Assembly (NCBI RefSeq): GCF_958979055.1
Contig: NC_084898.1
Coordinates: forward strand, 19,797,124-19,861,123
DNA length: 64,000 nucleotides
Reading direction: 5' to 3'
DNA from: Alnus glutinosa
Lineage: Eukaryota; Streptophyta; Magnoliopsida; Fagales; Betulaceae
Shown piece after piece: positions 22,480-38,459 of the stretch. The translations under genes were made by a program, and so were the position numbers. The notes below the pieces were generated by a model. The model made no database searches, was not told the DNA's origin, and was given only the letters and a program-made list of their open reading frames with translations. How positions within the stretch are numbered: the first letter of the stretch is position 1; every line of letters starts with the position of its first letter.

Positions 22480-24708
22480 TCCAAATACTTTAGCATTCTT
22501 TCATAAGTTTAGTATTCAGGCTTTTATTTGTGCTTGCATAACTTTATATTTCAAGACTAGTCAATTTTCATAATAAGATAGCCATTAACTATACACACAA
22601 TAAATAAATACCATAATAATTCTAAGACATTATACCATAATTTAACATAGCTTAAACATAATCATCAAATGTGTTGGTCTAAGACGGATCATCATCAAGA
22701 ATAGGAAAATATTACAAACCAAGTCTAAGATCATCAAAACAAGTACAAGATAACTAAATCCATATTAAGCCTCATAGCCAACTCAATAGAAGGTACAATA
22801 CCACATGTACACAAACCCGATGAAAGTGAATAGTTCCTCTAGCTTGTGAGTCCGCATGTACTCTACCATCTCAGGGTTATCCACGAAGAAGATTCTAGCT
22901 AAGTCGTCAATAGAAAGTCTCTTGTGTCGGTTCCCATACCAAATCATCCTCGAACTCGCCACTAAATATAAAACAACCCATATTTACAAGTGAAAATATA
23001 AGTGTAAGTCCACAACTTAGTGAGTAATAATACACGAAGTAACATGTTATCATATGGTGAACTCAATTGTTATAACAAAAGGTTTATAAATCACAACCAA
23101 TATAATGGCATAATGCAAAGTTCTCTGTTAAATGACAGTTATATCACGATAATGCACTACATATATAGTATATGATATTTAAAGTGAACATGTCATAATT
23201 TAATTTCATATGGTCTATCAAAGCTCTTAGCCCCTTCTTAGTAGATTTAGTGTAGTCCTAAGGGACCTATAATACAATAATGGTGCCCCGATGAAGCACA
23301 CATATTGTCATTGTTAGCAGCCCAATCGGGTTTAAGCCTCGGGGTGATCCACATTACTAAAAATATTGTCATTGTGACCCTATCTATACACTGTGCGTCA
23401 GTCACTTATAAAACTATTGGATTCAAGGACACACATAAACATAAATCTCTCGACCATAGGATTAACTTGTATAATAGTAGCACATGGTCATCATCCATGC
23501 ATGAAGCACTATGTCATACGATGTAATTAACCATTGTTTTTCACATGCATGCATTTACAAAACTCATATATTTTATCATTCCATTATTCATCACTCATTT
23601 TCACAAAAGTAGAGTTCATATTATTCAAAAGCTATTTCATGCGAGTTGTGATTATGCATGTTTGATGCATAAAATAATCATGTCATGAAAAAACCATAAT
23701 AACAAGTATTTGTGAGTTTCACTCATTTGGCTCATAATCTTGCTCTAGGTATCTTCCTTAAAAGTCTCAAACCTCTAAATCTGTGAAAGGATTCACAATT
23801 AGTCTTTGGTCTTATGCTAAATATATAGATTCTAAACCCTAAACTATTTCAAAATAGACTTACTGCTTGGCCTCGATCATTCGGTAGGAAGTATCAAACG
23901 TTTGGTGCTCAGAAGAAACCCTAATTTTAAAACCTAAGGTCCTAACTAATCCTCAAACTGACACATCTAAGGTCCTACTAACATTCTAGACATTGTTCTA
24001 CACACGAGTAACGTCTTCAAGCATATCATAGCTCACTATTGACTTTAAACAACCAACACATAACTAGATCTAGGATCAATCCTTATCATAACTCATGGGT
24101 TTACTTTAAAGTTCTTAAACAGAAAGTTGTCCATGCAAAACCAACAAGATATCATGATCTAAAGCATAAAATCTCCCACTCAATATCCATCACCTAAACT
24201 AGCACATTAATCCTAGGTACTCAAACCTACAACTAAGAGGCTAAACCTACGAAAATAAAGCTAAACAGTAGCTAAAAAAATGATATACCAAGCTAACAGT
24301 AGTAATAGAATTGAGGTTAGGCCAATAGGATTACTTCTCTTTGAAGACAAAACCACAAGAAAGCACATTCTCCCTTCAAAACCCAACCTTTCATTCTCAC
24401 TAGGGTTCCTTCAACTGAAAGGTGACGAAAATGGAAGCTAAGGGCATACAAGGTGTATTTAAAATAGCCCAGGCACAAACAAGATAAGCTGAGGTGGTGA
24501 AATTAATTACTCCCAAGCTGTCTTCAAACTTTCACCAGTGATCGTTTAGGATCCAATCTCAAACATTCTCTCTCCTACTTCGAACGTTCGACCCACACAA
24601 AAAATTATAAAAAGTCCAAAATTTTACTTCTTCCACTTGGAATCGACTCTAACATTCTTGATTTTTATTTAGGCACTCTTAACCCTAATTAATACGTGGA
24701 GTGTTACA
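22480..24708 (-). repeat. Gypsy-like solo LTR block, copy 1
   Basis: On the minus strand it starts TGTAACACTCC at 24708, the usual opening of large Ty3/gypsy LTRs, with a TATA-like ATTTAAATACACC about 250 bases later. There is no long coding frame, primer site or polyprotein. It is repeated at about 28135-30448 and, cut by another element, at about 55190-57053. The far end is not fixed. An alternative is a non-coding part of an unknown repeat. Confidence 0.4.
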
Positions 24709-25140
24709 AAATTGGTTTTTCAATGTTTAAGCAAAAACTATCACAATCAGGTTGAAGCATAAACATAAAATGATAACTTTGAAAGAGAGAAAAATGGGTT
24801 ACTTACAATAGTTTGATTTTCGATCAAGAAGAGAAATCGATGAGCTTCTCCCTTGCCAAATAGTGTGGTATTTTATGGGATAGTGAAGTGTAGTAGGTGT
24901 TCATGGGTTCCAGGAAGCTTAGGTGTTTGGCGAAGGCTTGAGAAGGGTTGATAGGAAATGAGAAAAGGGGGGGAATGGGGGAAAAATTGCAATGGCCAAA
25001 TGAATGGGCAGCCAAGCTTGAAAAAAGAGGGCTATCGATTCAATAAAGCGACTTACTCCAAGAACCAATGGTTCTCACCAAGTGTCAAAGGTTAATTTCA
25101 CATAACATGTGGATCATTGTGGGTCCTATAAGGGAAATAA

Positions 25141-25284
25141 ATTTTCCACATTACATTACCCTACATCAACTTTACACCAAGACACATAGGGTGTGTGACC
25201 CATACATGTGGGTCCCATATAGATGGATTCTACACCTAATGTGTCTTGATGTAAAGTTGATATAGGGTAATGTGATGTAGAAAT
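25141..25284. mobile_element. Foldback MITE, copy 1
   Basis: 144 bp with arms of about 60 bp: ACCCTACATCAACTTTACA on the left is complementary to TGTAAAGTTGATATAGGGT on the right. The tandem copy has the same element, 144 bp, at 30881-31024. Confidence 0.7.
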
Positions 25285-25948
25285 AACACATCTCGTCCTA
25301 TAAATTTAATAATTGATTTAGAAAAGTGATGTACAAAAGATGTACAAGAGATATGCAAAAATCATTTCTCATTCATAATAAACTACCTAGGCCCAATATC
25401 AATGGCCCACACATCTAAGCCCATTACTCCGAACCAGTGAACTATTTTCCAACGGTTGGTAGGATTCTCATAACTATGAACCAACAACAAAATATCACAA
25501 ATCACAAAAAATCTAAAAAAAAATAAAAATAAAATTCTTTATAATGGCAATTCAAGTTTGGCACATAATGAATCTTATTAAAAGACAAGAATTATATTGT
25601 CAAAAAAAAAAAAAAAGTGGCAAGAATTAAGATATAATTACCGTGTAATAAAGTGAGATTACTATTTTGAGTATGATAAAAATTGTATCTCCCCTTTGAA
25701 TATGAAGAAAAACTTTTTTTTTTTTTAAAAAAAAAAAAAAAAGCTATCTCAAACATGACAAACTAACTGATCAACAAAATTGTAGGGCCAAACGGAGTCT
25801 CCAGAGTGGTTATATACCATTTTATTCTAGAAACGTAATGTAAGCAACATATAGTCTTGATGTTCCTTTTTTTTTTTTGGCTTTTTTATTTTTATTTTTA
25901 TTATGATATGAATGGCAACTGATCAAATAAATAAGTTAGCGTACCTAG
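25285..25948. other. Intergenic, no gene seen
   Basis: AT-rich 3' flank of the orphan kinase exon, collinear with 31025-31716. Poly-A/T runs at 25600-25615 and 25713-25743. Confidence 0.45.
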
Positions 25949-26370
25949 CTAGCTCATTATTCTTCTGTTCCCCTTCTTAAATTTAAGAAATGCGTCTCTA
26001 ATTGCACTTAGTTTGTTGACGACGTCATTTGTGGGCATCCGCTCATGAGGTGATGTTGCAGAGCACAATAGTCCAATCTGCAACACTGAGACCAAACAAT
26101 CCTCCACTCTGCTTCTGGCATTGAAATGAGGATTTACTTCTTCATTGCCATCGTTACTTGTCTCATCATCAACATCTTCTTCAAAGGGCATTGACGAGTC
26201 CACTATATCCATGACACATTCCGGCAAAGCCATTGCAGTGAACTTGTGAATGCTCAGGCCATCTTTGAACAAGTCATCAATAGGTCTTTTCCCAGTGAAC
26301 ATCTCCAACAAAAGTACCCCATAGCTGTAAATATCTCCAAGCACAGAAACTTGGCCACCCATCCCATACT
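25949..26370 (-). pseudogene. Orphan last exon of an LRR receptor kinase
   Basis: Codes for the C-lobe of a protein kinase (EYGMGGQVSVLGDIYSYGVL, FTGKRPIDD, LCSATSPHERMPTNDVVNKL) down to the stop at 25949. It is 422 bases, the same length as exon 2 of the complete gene at 31717-32138, and its acceptor TTACAG|AG is kept at 26370. No first exon follows upstream: from about 26400 the sequence leaves the gene, and from 26820 the next copy of the duplicated unit begins. LRRs, membrane span and kinase N-lobe are absent, so it is a duplication relic. It has only a few changes relative to the complete gene, so the duplication is fairly recent. Confidence 0.9.
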
Positions 26371-26819
26371 CTGTAATTTATTAATACATGATCATTAAGA
26401 TAGTCTTCTTTTAAACTTAAGAATTTATAGTGTATATTTATCCTAGTATCAAAGGACCATGATCCTCTCTAGTTCAAATAAATTGTAGAGGATCTATTTA
26501 GTTTTATTTGAGAAGGTAAAATTATCTTTTCACATTTTTATAGACAAATTTATCATTCAAATAACTCTAACTGGATCCTCTCTAGTCAACTAGAGAGGAT
26601 TCAAACGCAGTATCAAAAGACTGGTCTCATCGATATGATCCTCATCTCATGTTGAAAATAAATAAAGAATATAGAAAAACTTACGAAGGCAAAAAATATA
26701 TCTGAAATTTAGACTATAAAGCCCAATCGTAACGACAATATCTTTACAACGTATTTTGTTCCCTTTCAAGTGCTAAAGGTATATGGCAGAATGGGAAAAG
26801 ATTTTTGTGCAACCTTGTT
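26371..26819. other. Duplication boundary, no gene seen
   Basis: The first 30 or so bases are the intron end shared with the complete kinase gene. The rest (with paired words ATCCTCTCTAGTT and AACTAGAGAGGAT near 26471 and 26584, an inverted repeat) is unique to this spot. It separates the two tandem copies. Confidence 0.45.
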
Positions 26820-27392
26820 CTTCACCAAAATTTTAAAATTTTCAATTTATTGTATCTAATATTGAATTTTTTGTAATTTAGTCAAATGGTAAAATAACAT
26901 TTATACCACTGTAAATTTTATAAAATTATCATTAAATTACAATTAATTTTTCTTGTTCTTTTTTTTTTTTTAAAAAAAAAAAAAATGGGAGCATTTTGAA
27001 TTTTTCTTACCCTTCCGTTATGATTTTCCGTAACCCTAACGGAGGGATGAGATTATAAATTTTTTAAAGTTAATTACATTAAATTGCAATTTTTTAAACT
27101 TTGAAAAAATGGTTCAATAAGTCAAAGTGAAGTTTCCCTTCTAGAAAACAACGAAAAAATGACATATTTACGTACTTTCCCCTCTTTTTCCTTTTTCCTT
27201 TTTGTTCTGCCAAAGAGGAAACTAATTTCAAGCACATTTAAAACAATAACGTCAGACATTTTCATTGCCTCTCTCATTCAACCATGCATGATTGGAAAAA
27301 AGAAAGAAAGAAAGAAAAAATCTACTTGAGGTTTGAAATTGTGAAAACCTGTCTCAGAAGTCACCATGAAAGAGAGAGATGGAAAACGACAG

Positions 27393-27395
<3 letters not shown>
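26820..27395. repeat. Second copy of an F-box upstream segment
   Basis: Matches 20925-21500, part of the orphan F-box upstream block, and marks the start of the second tandem unit that ends in the kinase gene intron. Confidence 0.6.
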
Positions 27396-27423
<28 letters not shown>

Positions 27424-28134
27424 AAAACAAATGAAATTTAAAAATAGTGTTTTTAAAATATACAATTTAAAAAAATAATTTTTAAAAACGCAATTAAGTG
27501 TTTGGTAAAATTATAGTTTGGCAGTGACATGTCACTTATGTGTCTTATGACGTAGCTCTAGGACATGTGTCGCGCTTATAAGGGTGATAACTGGTGCTGA
27601 CGTGGCAAATTGTTAGTTTTTTGATGGAGAAATGGACGGTGATACTATCTCTGTCTTTTCCCGTATCTCAGGTACTATTTGTGATACGAATTAAAGCATA
27701 AGGGGCAAAAAATAAAAATTTTAAATCACATGTAACAAAAATGTGTTTAACCCTTAATTTTTTTCAAACATGAATCGAATTTTAACTTATCATCTATTTA
27801 AATAATTTGTTCAAACTCATTTTATTTATTTTTCAAACGTACTCGAGGTTGTTTACGAGCTATTCAATTAACTTATTATTTTCATATTAGGGCAAAATCA
27901 AAATTTTTTGCTTGGGAGGCCGAACTTACGCAAATAAATAAATACATAAATTTAGTCCTTTTGTGTGTGCGCGCATTTATGTAAATTAAAAGACAAAGAA
28001 ATTAAAAGTGGTCGGGAGAAAAGTGGTCGGGTTGACTAAGTTGTGCTTGTAGTGTATGCTCATTTCATTTCTTATCAAGAATTTCATTATCGACCCTTTT
28101 TGGAGTTTTATAATTTTTCCTACAATTCGTTTCA
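27396..28134. other. Intergenic repeat-derived stretch, no gene seen
   Basis: Collinear with 21640-22479. Contains a T-run at about 27390-27423 and the same GACGGTGATACTATCTC block. Nothing coding. Confidence 0.4.
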
Positions 28135-30448
28135 TATTTAAAAAAAAAAAACCCTCCAAATACTTTAGCATTCTGTCATAAGTTTAGTACCCAGGCTTTT
28201 ATTTGTGCTTGCATAACTTTATATTTTAAGAGTCACTTTTCATAATAAGATAGCCATAAACTATACACACAATAAATAAATACCAAAACAATTCTAAGAC
28301 ATTATAACATAATTTAACATAACTTAAACATAATCATCAAATGTGTTGGTCTAAGACGGATCATCATCAAGGATAGGAAAATATTACAAACCAAGTCTAA
28401 GATCATCATCTCAAGTCATCAAAACAAGTACAAGATAACTAAATCCATAATAAGCCTCATAGACAACTCAATAGAAGGTACAATACCACACGTACACAAA
28501 CCCGATGAAAGTGAACAGTTCCTCTAGCTTGTGAGTCCGCATGTACTCTACCATCTCAGGGTTATCCATGAAGAAGCTTGTGAGTCCACATGTACTCTAC
28601 CATCTCAGGGTTATCCACGAAGAAGATTCTAGCTAAGTCGTCAATAGAAAGTCACTTGTGTCGGTTCCCATACCGAGTCATCCTCGAACTCGCCACTAAA
28701 TATAAAACAACCCATATTTACAGGTGAAAATATAAGTGTAAGCCCACAACTTAATGAGTAATATTACACGAGGTAACATGTTATTATATGGTGAATTCAA
28801 TCGTTATAACAAAAGGTTTATAAATCACAACCAATATAATGGCATAATGTAAAGATCTCTGTTAAATAACAGTTATATCATAATAATGCACTACATATAT
28901 AGTATATGATATTTAAAGTGAACATGTCATAATTCAATTTCATATGGTCTATCAAAGCTCTTAGTCCCTTCTTGGTAGATTTAGTGTATTCCTGAGGGAC
29001 CTATAATACAATAATGGTGCCCCGGTGAAGCACACATACCGTCATTGTTAGCGGCCCAATCGGATTTAAGCCTCGGGTGATCCACATTACTAAAAATATT
29101 GTCATTGTGACCCTATCTATACACTGTGCGCTAGTCACTTATAAAACTATTGGATCCAAGGACAAACATAAACATAAACCTCTCGACCATAGGATTAACT
29201 TGTATAATAGTAGCACATGTTCATCATCCATGCATGAAGTACTATGTCATACGATGTAATTAACCATTGTTTTTTACATACATGCATTTACAAAACTCAT
29301 ATATTTTATCATTCCATTATTCATCACTCATTTTCACAAAAGAATAGTTCATATTATTCAAAAGCTATTTCATGCGAGTTGTGCTTATGCATGTTTGATG
29401 CATAAAAAAATCATGTCATGAAAAAACCATAATAACAAATATTTGTGAGTTTCACTCATTTGGCTCATAATCTTGCTCTAGGTATCTTCCTTAAAAGTCT
29501 CAAACCTCTAAATCTGTGAAAGGATTCACAATCAATCTCTGGTCTTATGCTAAATATATAGATTCTAAACCCTAAACTATTTCAAAATGGACTTACTGCT
29601 TGGCCTCGATCATTCGGTAGGAAGTATCAAACGTTCGGTGCTCAGAAGAAACCCTAATTTTAAAACCTAAGGTCCTAACTAATCCTCAAACCAACACGTC
29701 TAAGGTCCTACTAACATTCTAGACATTGTTCTACACACGAGTAACGTCTTCAAGCATATCATAGCTCACTATTGACTTTAAACAACCAATACATAACTAG
29801 ATCTAGGAGACTAGGATCAATCCTTATCATAGCTCATGGGTTTACTTTAAAGCTCTTAAACAGAAAGTTGTCCATGCAAAACCAACAAGATATCATGATC
29901 TAAAGCATAAAATCTCCCACTCAATATCCATCACCTAAACTAGCACATTAATCCTAGGTACTCAAACCTACAACTAAGAGGCTAAACCTATGAAAATAAA
30001 GCTCAACAGTAGCTAAAAAATGATATTCCAAGCTAACAGTAGTAATAGAATTGAGGTTAGGCCAATAGGATTACTTCTCTTTGAAGACAAAACCACAAGA
30101 AAGCACATTCTCCCTTCAAAACCCACCCTTTCACTCTCACTAGGGTTCTTTCAACTGAAAGATGACAAAAATGGAAGCTAAGGGCATACAAGGTGTATTT
30201 AAAATAGCCCAAGCACAAACAAAATAAGCTAAGGTGGTGAAATTAATTGCTCCCAAGTTGTCTTCAAACTTTCACCAGCGATCGTTTAGGATCCAATCTC
30301 AAACATTCTCTCTCCTACTTCAAACGTTCGACCCACACAGAAAATTATAAAAAGTCCAAAATTTTACTTCTTCCACTTGGAATCGACTCTAACATTCTTA
30401 AGTTTTATTAAGGCACTCTTAACCCTAATTAATACTTGGGGTGTTACA
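28135..30448 (-). repeat. Gypsy-like solo LTR block, copy 2
   Basis: Collinear with 22480-24708, with the minus-strand start TGTAACACCCC at 30448. It differs by an extra 49-bp tandem duplication at 28527-28575 and 28576-28624. Confidence 0.4.
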
Positions 30449-30880
30449 AAATTGGTTTTTCAATATTTAAGCAAAAACTATCATAATTAGGTTGAAGCAT
30501 AAACAAAAAATGATAACATTGAAAGAGAGAAAAATGGGTTACTTGCAATAGTGTGATTTTTGATCAAGAAGAGAAATCGATGAGCTTCTCCCTTGCCAAA
30601 TAGTGTGGTATTTTATGGGATAGTGAAGTGTAGTAGGTGTTCATGGGTTCCTGGAAGCTTGGGTGTTTGGCGAAGGCTTGAGAAGGGTTGATAGGAAGTG
30701 AGAAAAAGGGGGGAATGGGGAAAAAATTGCAATGGCCAAATGAATGGGCAGTCAAGCTTGAAAAAAGTGGGCTATCGATTCAATAAAGCAACTTACTCCA
30801 AGAACCAATGGTTCTCACCAAGTGTCAAAGGTTAATTTCACATAACATGTGGATCTTTGTGGGTCCTATAACGGAAATAA

Positions 30881-31024
30881 ATTTTCTACATCACATTACC
30901 CTACATCAACTTTACACCAAGACACATAGGGTGTGTGACCCATACATATGAGTCTCATATAGATGGATCCCACACCCAATGTGTCTTGATGTAAAGTTGA
31001 TGTAGGGTAATGTGATATAGAAAT
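30881..31024. mobile_element. Foldback MITE, copy 2
   Basis: 144 bp, homologous to 25141-25284 and duplicated with the whole unit. Arms CCCTACATCAACTTTACA and TGTAAAGTTGATGTAGGG are nearly perfect complements. Confidence 0.7.
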
Positions 31025-31716
31025 AACACATCCTATCCTATAAATTTAATAATTGATTTAGAAAAGTAATGTACAAAATATGTACAAGAAATATGCAAAA
31101 ATCATTTCTCATTCATAATCAACTACCTAGGTCCAATATCAATGGCCCACACATCTAAGCCTATTACTCTGAACCAGTGAACTATTTACCAACAGTTTGC
31201 AGTTATATTCTTGGTAGGATTCTCATAACTTTGAACCAACAACAAAATATCACAAATAACAAAAAATCTAAAAAAAAAAATAATAATATCTGTTTATATT
31301 GGCAATTCAAGTTTGGCATATAATGAATATTATTAAAAGACAAGAATTATATTGTCAAAAAAAAAAAAAAAAAAAAGAGGCAAGAATTAAGATATAATTA
31401 CCGTGTAAAAAAGTGAGATTACTATTTTGAATATGATAAAAATTGTATCTCCCCTTTGAATATGAAGAAAAACCTTTTTTTTTTTTTCTTTTTTTTTTTT
31501 TAAAAAAAAAAAATCTATCTCAAACATTACAAACTAACTGATCAACAAAATTGCAGGGCCAAACGGAGTCTCCAGAGTGGTTATATACCATTTTATTCTA
31601 GAAACGTAATGTAAGCAACATATAGTCTTGATGCTCCTTTTTTTGTGGCTTTTTTATTTTTATTTTTATTATGATATGAATGGCAACTGATCAAATAAAT
31701 AAGTTAGCGTACCTAG
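31025..31716. other. 3' flank of the receptor kinase, no gene seen
   Basis: AT-rich, with A- and T-runs near 31358-31377 and 31473-31511. It probably holds the 3' UTR of the kinase gene close to 31716. It matches 25285-25948. Confidence 0.45.
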
Positions 31717-35289
<3,573 letters not shown>

Positions 35290-35661
35290 CTGGTTGGAAA
35301 TATATGATTATTTTCAAATAGGGACCAAGTCTGATACCGGAGTCTGCTTCATATGAGAATATTATAAAATTCCAATGGGAGTTATAAAATCAAAAAAAAA
35401 TGTTGTGGGTCGACTGATTGGGATATAAAATATAGATGGCGACGTGGCGTGTCATTCTGTTCCAGCTTTTCAATTTCATTCTTAAAGTAGTTGGCGGCTA
35501 CCTATTATAGCTAGCCATAATTTCAATAGCTATTATGACGTAATGAAATTATGCTAGCTCGAGTTTCAATAGCTAATAATTTCAATAGCTAATAATTCAG
35601 AAGCTTTCTTAAGAAGAAGTATAAAAATTCTACGCCAGATCGTTGAAATTATGGCTAGCCC
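35290..35661 (-). promoter_or_regulatory. Upstream region of the receptor kinase
   Basis: 372 bases between the kinase ATG and the copia-2 LTR. No clear TATA box is seen. From about 35470 it is F-box-derived: 35590-35645 repeats the end of F-box exon 2 found at 42292-42346, and short direct repeats of TTTCAATAGCTAATAAT occur. Any promoter elements further out are separated from the gene by the 6.6-kb element. Confidence 0.4.
35657..35661 (+). repeat. Imperfect target duplication AGCCC of Copia-2
   Basis: AGCCC before the 5' LTR matches AGCTC after the 3' LTR (42275-42279) at four of five bases, consistent with an old 5-bp duplication. Confidence 0.6.
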
Positions 35662-36138
35662 TGTAACATATTATTCTCTTATGTGGCCTTTATATCATAT
35701 TTTACGGTATTTGTTATGTTTATTATTTTTTTAATAAACATATACGGTATTATGATTATTTCTATTAATTTAGATTACCGTAAATATGGAATCGGTATTA
35801 TGGTTATTTCTATTAATTTAGATTACCGTAAATATGGAATCGGTTAATTGATTTTAAAAATCAATTAACAATATTGTTTCCTTGATGGAAGGAAACAATA
35901 CGGTGTTTACCATTTGAGGGTCCCTAATCTAGCCTATAAATAGAGTGCCTGTGTACACCATCAGTATAGCCATAAAGCAATAGGCATAGGTTAGAAGACA
36001 CCTCATAATTTTGTTCTTAGAAGTTCTGGAGGAGTGCTTGAGCAACAATAGCCGGAGGTATGCCTAAAACTGTTCTATTTAATTTTCCTCTGCGCATGTT
36101 AGGTTAAAGAAATAATTGTTATTTAATTATTTCTAACA
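35662..36138 (+). repeat. Copia-2 5' LTR
   Basis: 477 bp, starts TGTAACATATTATTC and ends TTCTAACA. It contains two copies in tandem of a 48-bp unit (GGTATTATG..ATGGAATC, about 35749-35844) and TATAAATAG near 35936. Confidence 0.9.
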
Positions 36139-36140
36139 TG

Positions 36141-36153
36141 TGGTATCAGAGCC
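36141..36153 (+). other. Copia-2 primer binding site
   Basis: TGGTATCAGAGCC, iMet type, two bases after the LTR. Confidence 0.85.
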
Positions 36154-36819
36154 ATCCTCTGTGCTATTTTGCTTAGCGTATAATTTTACTATGCGTTATC
36201 AATATTGAATCAAGTATTTTTTATTGGTTATCAATATTGAATCAAGTATATTCTATTTGGTATTGTTCACTTCTGTTTGTCAATATTGTTTGAGCAATAT
36301 TTCGTCTTTTGTGACATGATAGAAACGCATTAGCGATTATTTTGTGAATATTTGTTGTTCACGTACTGTTTATGAAAACCCATAAATTTGATATAACTAT
36401 TTTTTGTTTTATCACTATTCGGTGTATTGTGATATATTGCCTAATTTTGAGTTGTTGTAATCTTGATATGGGTATTTTCATAAAGGGGTGGCGGCTAGGG
36501 TTCCATTTTGAGGGTTTTCAACCCATCTGGAACATTAAGGGTCGGGTTGGTTGGTGACTGGGTAGGGTTTCGACCCATTAAAGTTTTTGGGTTGGATATA
36601 TTTTTCGGGTAGGGTTTTTTAAAACCCATGCAGTTTTGGGCCATTTAAGTGGGCTGACCTAGTTTGGGCCAGCACTATACATAGACCCAGAGGCCCGACC
36701 CGATTAAGTGGGTTGACCCAATTGCCCAAATACAGTAGCCCATTTGGAGTCTTGTGACCCAGAAACCCAACCCAATATAGTAGCCCATTACAGTAGCATT
36801 TAAATAAAATAAAAGATTT

Positions 36820-36891
36820 GGCTTATATGGGGTTCGAACTTGGGACCTTCATGTCCATAAAGTGACAAGCTTCAAACCATTGAGCTAAGCC
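36820..36891 (-). other. tRNA-like relic inside the Copia-2 leader
   Basis: On the minus strand, 72 bases run from GGCTTAGC to TAAGCC. They contain a perfect polymerase III A box (TAGCTCAATGG) and B box (GTTCGAACC) 37 bases apart, and the six terminal bases pair. The T-arm does not pair and the A box sits three bases too early, so it is not a working tRNA gene. It may be a SINE head or an old tRNA pseudogene. Confidence 0.4.
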
Positions 36892-37264
36892 TGGTTTTAT
36901 GCTTTCACATTAAGGTTTTATTCCCTTTATTATTTACAGTACTGTGTATTAAAATTATTGTTTATTTAATACATGAATTGAGGAATATATTTTTAATTGT
37001 TGAATTTATATTGTTTAAATATAAATTGATTGATGCCTAGACCTAAGAATAATTAACAATACCATATATACTGGTGTGTTTACAGTAATATCTAAGAATG
37101 CAATGTCAGGGAAAGTTCTGGCAAGGAAAGTCTTGGGATTTAAGTGTGTCCGGTGTGACCCCCCTCACTTTCTTGGGAGCTCATCTGCTTGCACTTTGGA
37201 AAATGCTGTTTACCCCATTTAAGTATTGGTTTGTTATATTCCTGGGGCTATTAAAGGGGCATCT

Positions 37265-37810
37265 ATAAAGTTGTTAGATGTTAATGAAGTAGCAATTATC
37301 ATGATAATTTTGGGAGAGCCACATCATCCCAATTTTGAATGACAATTGCATCAAGATTACACACACGTAATTATCATAATAATTATGGGAGAGCCAAAGC
37401 ATCTCATTTTTGTATGATAATTACATTAGGATCACACGCATGAACCTCATAAAAATTTATTAGATGTTCATGAATTACAGCGTGATTATTATGATTTTGG
37501 GAGAGCCAAAGCATCCTAATTTTGTAATAATTGCATAAGGATCGTACACATGAACTTCATATAGAAAAATTAACATCGTATTGTAATTAACTCATAAATT
37601 TAATTACCTATCCCCAAAGGGAAGTTTTTATTTTTGTGACTTAATTAGAATAAGATAACAAATTTAGTATTAAAAGTAAAATTTCTTTCGGTTGCCCAAA
37701 GGTACGAAGAATTTTATTTTTTAATATTTAAATTTGCTTTAGTCTTATTAATAAAGAGTAAATTTCATTCGTGATGCAACCTTTGCCCACAGGTAGGTTG
37801 AAATTTACTA
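37265..37810 (+). repeat. Leader subrepeats of Copia-2
   Basis: Three diverged units share GGGAGAGCCA and CATC followed by TTTTG (near 37311, 37389, 37499), then three looser units share a CCCAAAGG-like core (near 37612, 37695, 37785). They are non-coding. Confidence 0.55.
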
Positions 37811-38459
37811 TTTAAATTGGCATTGGCTAATTTAAAATAAAGTTAATTCATAGCATTAAAGTATTTATTTTATTTTTGGGTTATTGCAGCTATTCATATT
37901 ACTCTACCTTGGTAGTTTCATATTCCAATACATTATGGTAATATTTTTCTGACTGAAAAATATTAATATGCTTTTTTATTTGGGGTGTTAAAAATTTTGG
38001 TGCTCCATGTGGACAAACCACCTACTCCCGCGGAATTAAGTACGCCACGTGAGATTATTAAGCATGAACGGTGGGAGTGATTTAATCACTTAAGTTAGAT
38101 GTTCATGAAATCTCATGTCACTAAAGTCATCAGGGATTTATTCCTGAATGTTTTAGAGCCAAAGTTTTATAAAGGTTGTTTATGAACATTTAGTAAGTTC
38201 AAACAAAACTTGGCCAGAACCCTAATAGAAAAAAGCTTTAAAGACAAACCTTTTACAGTTTCTAAAGTGTTTATAATCTCATTATGGGAATGAAGGAAAT
38301 TATAGCTTAGCCTAAGTCTATAAAGATTGAGATTTTTTTGAGTCATTATTGGTCTATTTCATTTTTGAATTCTCTCTTCTAAGTGTAGAATTTTATCTTT
38401 GACTACACATAAGGATAAATGGTTAGTAAGTAAACTTCTAACCATGTGTGTTCAAGAGA

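Noticed and set aside
22480..24708. Ordinary gene in the block before the kinase exon
   Set aside because: Frames are short and disrupted between copies; the TGTAACACTCC start and TATA position fit an LTR better.
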